Origin: Rickettsiales bacterium
GTDB lineage: Bacteria; Pseudomonadota; Alphaproteobacteria; Rickettsiales; JABCZZ01
Assembly: GCA_035765535.1 (NCBI GenBank)
Contig: DASTXE010000001.1
Location: 350,322-414,321, forward strand
Direction of reading: 5' to 3'
DNA length: 64,000 nt
The translations under genes and the position numbers were made by a program. Position 1 is the first letter of the stretch; each line of letters begins with the position of its first letter. The notes under the pieces were generated by a model. The model was not told the origin of the DNA. It ran no database searches and saw only the letters and a program-made list of their open reading frames with translations. Positions 60,468 through 64,000 of the stretch are shown one piece after another.

Positions 60468-61382
60468 ATGAATTGGTTATCGCGTCTGAAGTCCGGTTTG
60501 AGCAAGACCAGCAGCCGTCTTGCTGGGGGGATTGCAGGAATATTTACCAAGCGCAAGCTCGATAAGGAAACGCTGGAAGAACTGGAAGAACTGCTCGTGC
60601 AGGCGGATATGGGGGCGAAGACCGCCTCTAAAGTGGTCGGCGCGTTCGGCACGCAGCGTCTGGATAAGGAAATCTCGCCGGAAGAAATCAACACGGTGCT
60701 GGCGGAAGAAATCAGTAAGCTGCTGACGCCTGTTGCTCGGCCGCTGGAAATAGACAAGGCGAAGAATCCTTATGTGATTATCGTTGTGGGCGTGAATGGA
60801 AACGGCAAAACGACGACAATAGGCAAACTCGCCAAGAATCTGCAGCATCAGGGCCATAAGGTTATGCTGGCCGCAGCCGATACGTTCCGCGCAGCGGCGG
60901 TGGAGCAGCTGGAAGTCTGGGCGCAGCGCAATCAATGCGAGATCGTTACCGGCGCGCCCAATGCCGAACCAGCCAGCGTGGCTTATAAAGCCATTGAAGA
61001 GGCAAAGCAGAAAGGCGCTGACGTATTGATGATCGACAGTGCGGGCAGGCTGCATAACAAATCCAACCTTATGGCGGAACTTCAGAAGATCATCAAGGTC
61101 ATCAAGAAGCTGATGCCCGAAGCGCCGCACGCTGTGATTCAGGTGCTGGATGCGACCACGGGCCAGAATGCGATCAATCAGGTGGAAGTGTTTTCATCCA
61201 TGGTGAATGTGACGGGGCTTGTAGTCACAAAACTCGACGGTACGGCGAAGGGAGGGATTGTTGTGGCTCTGGCGGATAAATTCGGCCTGCCGATTCATGC
61301 TATTGGGGTGGGGGAGGGAATAGACGACCTGCAACCATTTGTTGCCAAGGAGTTTGCCGAAAACCTGTTTTACCAAGAATGA
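60468..61382 (+). CDS. ftsY: Signal recognition particle receptor FtsY
   Basis: FtsY docks the SRP-ribosome complex at the membrane. The 304-residue protein is a short form lacking the acidic A domain. It has the N domain (LDKETLEELEELLVQADMG) and the GTPase G domain: VGVNGNGKTTTIGKLA, AADTFRAAAVEQL, IDSAGRLHNKSNLM (usually DTAGR), TKLDGTAKGG and the C-terminal GVGEGIDDLQPF. A GGAAAA ribosome site precedes the ATG. It stands in a 258-base gap after the protease gene. Confidence 0.96.
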   Translation: MNWLSRLKSGLSKTSSRLAGGIAGIFTKRKLDKETLEELEELLVQADMGAKTASKVVGAFGTQRLDKEISPEEINTVLAEEISKLLTPVARPLEIDKAKNPYVIIVVGVNGNGKTTTIGKLAKNLQHQGHKVMLAAADTFRAAAVEQLEVWAQRNQCEIVTGAPNAEPASVAYKAIEEAKQKGADVLMIDSAGRLHNKSNLMAELQKIIKVIKKLMPEAPHAVIQVLDATTGQNAINQVEVFSSMVNVTGLVVTKLDGTAKGGIVVALADKFGLPIHAIGVGEGIDDLQPFVAKEFAENLFYQE

Positions 61383-61408
61383 TGCAGGCCGTCTTCCAAC
61401 CAGCGGTG

Positions 61409-61558
61409 TCACTGCCGCATTGCAACAACGATGGAGGCATGCTGCGCGATGGTTTTTTCCTGATGGATGCATGTTGCCACGGTAGCGATTGCGATCATGG
61501 CAAAGGCTGCAATCCACAGAAGGCCGGACTCACAACGTCTTTGGTAACCATACTGCAT
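61409..61558 (-). CDS. Small single-pass membrane protein (49 residues)
   Basis: An open frame below usual length cut-offs. The product starts MQYGYQRRCESG, has one membrane helix (about residues 13-31, LLWIAAFAMIAIATVATCI), and a short polar tail with Gln and His. The ribosome site AAGGAG lies 6 bases before the ATG, which is ideal, and positive residues precede the helix. It is convergent with ftsY, 26 bases away. Function unknown. Confidence 0.6.
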   Translation of the reverse strand: MQYGYQRRCESGLLWIAAFAMIAIATVATCIHQEKTIAQHASIVVAMRQ

Positions 61559-61647
61559 AATGCTCTCCTTGAACGATTGTTATTGCAAGTTTGATTTATG
61601 TACATTATTCATATGGTGAACGCAACATAAAAATTCAAGGGGGTGTT

Positions 61648-62166
61648 ATGGGACGTGGTGGTATTAGAAAAGGCGCAGGCAGACCGACAGGCAGAGGGCC
61701 ACATGGAGAGGCAACCAAACCTATTCGTGTTCCTGTAAGCCTGCTGGACGAGATTGCAAACTTTGTCGCCAATAAGGGCTACAAGATTCCGCTTTACTCC
61801 AGCCACGTGCAGGCAGGCGGACCGGCGCCGGCGGACGAAGCGATCGATGATAAAGTCGACCTGAATGAATATCTGGTGAAGCACCCGAGCGAAACCTTCA
61901 TGGTGCGCGCGACCGGAGAATCCATGATCAATGCAGGTATTTCCCATGGTGACGTGCTGATCGTGGACCGCAGTCTTAAGCCTGCAAATGGCAAGATTGT
62001 CATCGCGGCAGTGGATGGGCAACTGACCGTGAAGCGCTTCCAGAAGGAAAAGAACGGCGCAGTTGCATTAATGCCGGAAAACCCGGAATTCAAACCAATC
62101 ATACTCGCAGAGGGTAACGATCTCGTGATCTGGGGCGTCGTGACGAACGTGATACACGCGCTCTAG
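61648..62166 (+). CDS. umuD: UmuD-like S24 self-cleaving protein
   Basis: A 172-residue S24-family protein, the accessory subunit of error-prone DNA polymerase V. The basic N-terminus (GRGGIRKGAGRPTGRG) is followed by a predicted cleavage site Ala56-Gly57 (HVQAGGPAPADE), catalytic Ser92 (TGESMINAGI) and Lys129 (DGQLTVKRF), all as in UmuD. The ATG at 61648 follows AAGGGGG. No umuC lies next to it. No clear LexA-type site was found upstream. Confidence 0.9.
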   Translation: MGRGGIRKGAGRPTGRGPHGEATKPIRVPVSLLDEIANFVANKGYKIPLYSSHVQAGGPAPADEAIDDKVDLNEYLVKHPSETFMVRATGESMINAGISHGDVLIVDRSLKPANGKIVIAAVDGQLTVKRFQKEKNGAVALMPENPEFKPIILAEGNDLVIWGVVTNVIHAL

Positions 62167-62174
62167 CGCTTGAG

Positions 62175-63032
62175 TTAAAGGGTGGCTATCAGAAAAACTT
62201 CACCGCTGGCAGGACGAAGGCCATCCGTGCGGCCTGAGAAATAGCGTTGGGTCATCTCCTGCGTAGAGATATGATGGGCGGTCTTGAAACCGGCTTCGCG
62301 AGCCAGTTCCATCATTTCTTCCGGACTGAAGAAGCTGATAAACGGTGTGCCGCTGGCTTTCGCACGCGCATAAACCTCTTCATGCTGCGCGCGTTCGTCG
62401 GCAGGGATGAGATCAAGCGGTAGCAGAAATGTCATTGCCAGTGTAGAGCCGGGAGCAAGTGCCGCGATCTGACGTAATGTATCTATGACTGCCTCCTTGG
62501 AGAGATACATGGAAACACCCGTGGAAGCTATCACGGAAGGCTGCTTGGGATCGAACCCCGATGAAATTAATTCCTGAAGCCATGACTCGCCCGACTCAAA
62601 ATCAACGGGCACCAGATGCAGCCAGTCTGGAACACCGAAGCCAAGCTCAATCAGGCGCTGCTTTTTCCATAAAGATGCGCTGGGTTTATCCACTTCAAAT
62701 ACCCGCATTTGCGAAGCGATGTTTTTATGGCGCTGAGCAAAACTATCCAGCCCTGCGCCCAGAATAATATATTGCGCAATGCCACGGCCATATTGTTCAA
62801 TCACGAGATCGTCAATAAAACGCGAACGGCTTACAATGGCAGCGCGGTAGCCTTGCGTGCCTTGCAGATTCATGTCCGGACGCTGGCGCCAGTTTTCAGG
62901 CGGCGATGCCAGTTGTAAGCCGACTTCATCTTCCAGTATATGCGGCGCCGGGTCACTCAGCACATGTAAGGCGCGCCACAGGGCAACCCTCACGGCAGTG
63001 CTGTCGGCGGTGGCAATCGGGTCTTTATCCAT
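62175..63032 (-). CDS. SAM-dependent methyltransferase, leucine carboxyl methyltransferase family
   Basis: A 285-residue protein of the PPM1/LCMT-like group common in bacteria, often acting on small molecules or polyketide-type substrates. The SAM site is QYIILGAGLDSFAQR, with the acidic loop VFEVDKPSASLWKKQRL. Later segments PSVIASTGVSMYLSKEAV and the C-terminal SGEVFLIATL fit. Substrate unknown. AGGAG precedes the ATG. Convergent with umuD, 8 bases apart. Confidence 0.88.
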   Translation of the reverse strand: MDKDPIATADSTAVRVALWRALHVLSDPAPHILEDEVGLQLASPPENWRQRPDMNLQGTQGYRAAIVSRSRFIDDLVIEQYGRGIAQYIILGAGLDSFAQRHKNIASQMRVFEVDKPSASLWKKQRLIELGFGVPDWLHLVPVDFESGESWLQELISSGFDPKQPSVIASTGVSMYLSKEAVIDTLRQIAALAPGSTLAMTFLLPLDLIPADERAQHEEVYARAKASGTPFISFFSPEEMMELAREAGFKTAHHISTQEMTQRYFSGRTDGLRPASGEVFLIATL

Positions 63033-63086
63033 ACATCAACTCCTAAGGAAGAATGAAGCAGATGGCGGATAAATAGTATATAAGAT

Positions 63087-63818
63087 TTAGACGCTCCAGG
63101 TCATATCCGACGCAGGGATATGAAGCCCGCACTCGGTTTTCTGCTCATTCTCCAAACCTATTGTGTGCGCCCAGCGCCCCGCGCGCTCATCCTGTCCTGC
63201 CGCAACAGGTACGGTGCAGGGCTCGCAGCCGATGGATTTATAACCTTTTGCCACAAGCGGATGCGGCGGAATATTACGTAGCATCACCGCTTCGCGCTGG
63301 TCGTCCTTGCTCCAGTGCGCCAGCGGATTGATCCTGAAGACACCGTTTTCATCAAGCTCTATCGTCTGCATGTTAGCGCGTTCGGGCGTCTGGTAACGCT
63401 TTCGGCCTGTAATGAGGGCTAGAATCCCAAGAGATTCAATGGTGCGGTCCAGCGGTTCCACCTTGCGTAGCCAGCAGCAGCGATTAGGTTGGGTTTTCCA
63501 GAGCATGCCATCCGCATCGATCCGCCCGAGCATTTCCGGGTCCGGTTTGATCCAGTGCACATTCTTAAGGCCAAGAGATTTTTCCAGCGTGCGCCCGTAT
63601 TCCAGCGTCTCAGGAAAATGCTTTCCCGTATCCAGGAAAAGTACTGGCGTTTCCGGCTCGACTTCCGCCACCAGTGCAAGCAACAGGCCTGCATCCGCAC
63701 CGAAAGAAGTAAGCAGTGCAATAGTACCGGGAAATTCCTGCCGGATCATGGTACGCAGCAATTGATGCGTGTCCAGTTCACCGTAAAAATTCTGCAGGCG
63801 ATCCAGTGAGGTGGTCAT
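63087..63818 (-). CDS. cysH: Adenylylsulfate (APS) reductase-type CysH
   Basis: CysH reduces APS (or PAPS) to sulfite in sulfate assimilation. The 243-residue protein has the nucleotide loop TSFGADAGLLL, LFLDTGKHFPETLEY, and the catalytic Cys230 in TECGLH. The 4Fe-4S cysteine pairs Cys114-Cys115 (NRCCWLRK) and Cys198/Cys201 (GCEPC) mark the iron-sulfur, APS-using type. Its ATG overlaps the upstream stop (ATGA), so it belongs to an operon that continues past the right edge. Confidence 0.95.
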   Translation of the reverse strand: MTTSLDRLQNFYGELDTHQLLRTMIRQEFPGTIALLTSFGADAGLLLALVAEVEPETPVLFLDTGKHFPETLEYGRTLEKSLGLKNVHWIKPDPEMLGRIDADGMLWKTQPNRCCWLRKVEPLDRTIESLGILALITGRKRYQTPERANMQTIELDENGVFRINPLAHWSKDDQREAVMLRNIPPHPLVAKGYKSIGCEPCTVPVAAGQDERAGRWAHTIGLENEQKTECGLHIPASDMTWSV

Positions 63819-64000
63819 AACACATTCTCCGCCCCATGATGCTGCGGGGAAGGCAAGATATGTGCTGCCTCATTATCCTGTTCCAGAGCGCGTATCTCTC
63901 CCGTTCCAAGCAGGCCCAGGCTGCGAATGAAGCCGCGCGTTCTGTCGCTGACGGATTTATTGTCCAGCCCCTCGCTTTTCCATTCAAGACGCTTCTTGCC
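63815..64000 (-). CDS. C-terminal fragment of the gene preceding cysH
   Basis: The last 61 codons of a gene entering from the right edge and ending in TGA at 63815, overlapping the cysH ATG. The visible part reads GKKRLEWKSEGLDNKSVSD and then RGFIRSLGLLGTGEIRALEQ before a His/Pro tail. The family is not recognised. The overlap indicates co-translation with cysH, so another sulfate- or sulfite-pathway gene is expected. Confidence 0.65.
   Translation of the reverse strand, partial: GKKRLEWKSEGLDNKSVSDRTRGFIRSLGLLGTGEIRALEQDNEAAHILPSPQHHGAENVL

Noticed and set aside
61379..61594. 71-residue plus-strand frame after ftsY
   Set aside because: The minus-strand 49-residue frame in the same place has an ideal ribosome site and membrane-protein layout; this one has neither.
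61559..61647. SOS (LexA-type) box upstream of umuD
   Set aside because: No GTTC/GAAC direct repeat at 7-base spacing and no CTGT-N8-ACAG was found; only isolated GAAC sites occur.

Overview
The window looks like chromosomal DNA of an alphaproteobacterium, most plausibly a flagellated relative of the Rickettsiales. Four things point there. There is a virB3-virB4-virB6 run with four consecutive, C-terminally extended VirB6 paralogues, the layout of the rickettsial rvh type IV secretion system. The isocitrate dehydrogenase is of the long, Rickettsia-like kind. sdhB stands alone, without sdhCDA. COQ9, a CobS/J-domain pair and an APS-reductase-type CysH are also present. Unlike classical Rickettsia, the base composition is moderate to GC-rich, and there are flagellar genes, csrA, glutamate synthase, c-di-GMP signalling and sulfate assimilation. 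The assignment is an inference from gene content, not a phylogeny.

Layout. Positions 1-5900 (minus strand) hold a serine protease, an AsmA-like envelope protein, aroE, coaE and the start of a thiolase. Positions 6000-11900 (plus) hold gltB, an EVE-domain gene and a basic disordered protein. Positions 12000-15640 (minus) are a translationally coupled three-gene two-component operon; its first gene has the copper/ethylene-binding membrane domain of plant ETR1 receptors. Positions 16038-26845 (plus) are the T4SS block, followed by a histidine kinase and coq9. Positions 29400-34820 carry icd, dxs, tsaD and a KirBac channel. Positions 34825-38853 hold a PAP2 phosphatase and a divergent flagellar locus (fliP, fliO, a coiled-coil gene, an FlhB-C-like gene and csrA on minus; flgB, flgC and fliE on plus). 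Positions 38865-48443 are mixed metabolism and transport: yceI, sdhB, an SDR, tRNA-Pro, an AT-rich nuclease gene, an alcohol dehydrogenase, secB, yejAB and a MarR regulator. Positions 48440-55410 hold cobS/dnaJ, a diguanylate cyclase, disordered hypotheticals, tRNA-Ala, an acyltransferase and two cold-shock genes. Positions 55789-64000 hold a secreted hypothetical, an AT-rich HEPN-motif gene, a chagasin-like inhibitor next to a papain-like protease with a lectin-like repeat domain, ftsY, an unlisted 49-residue membrane peptide, umuD, a methyltransferase and cysH.

Most interesting points: (1) a predicted ethylene/Cu(I)-binding histidine kinase operon, with all six key ETR1 binding-domain residues conserved without a gap; (2) four VirB6 paralogues with low-complexity tails, two sharing a repeated RGAV(I/L)L motif; (3) a papain-fold protease with a tryptophan-rich repeat domain beside a chagasin-type inhibitor; (4) two AT-rich single-gene islands encoding a PD-(D/E)XK nuclease and a HEPN-motif protein, both defence-like; (5) a likely AUU start codon for dxs. 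No rRNA, CRISPR array, insertion sequence or replication origin was seen.
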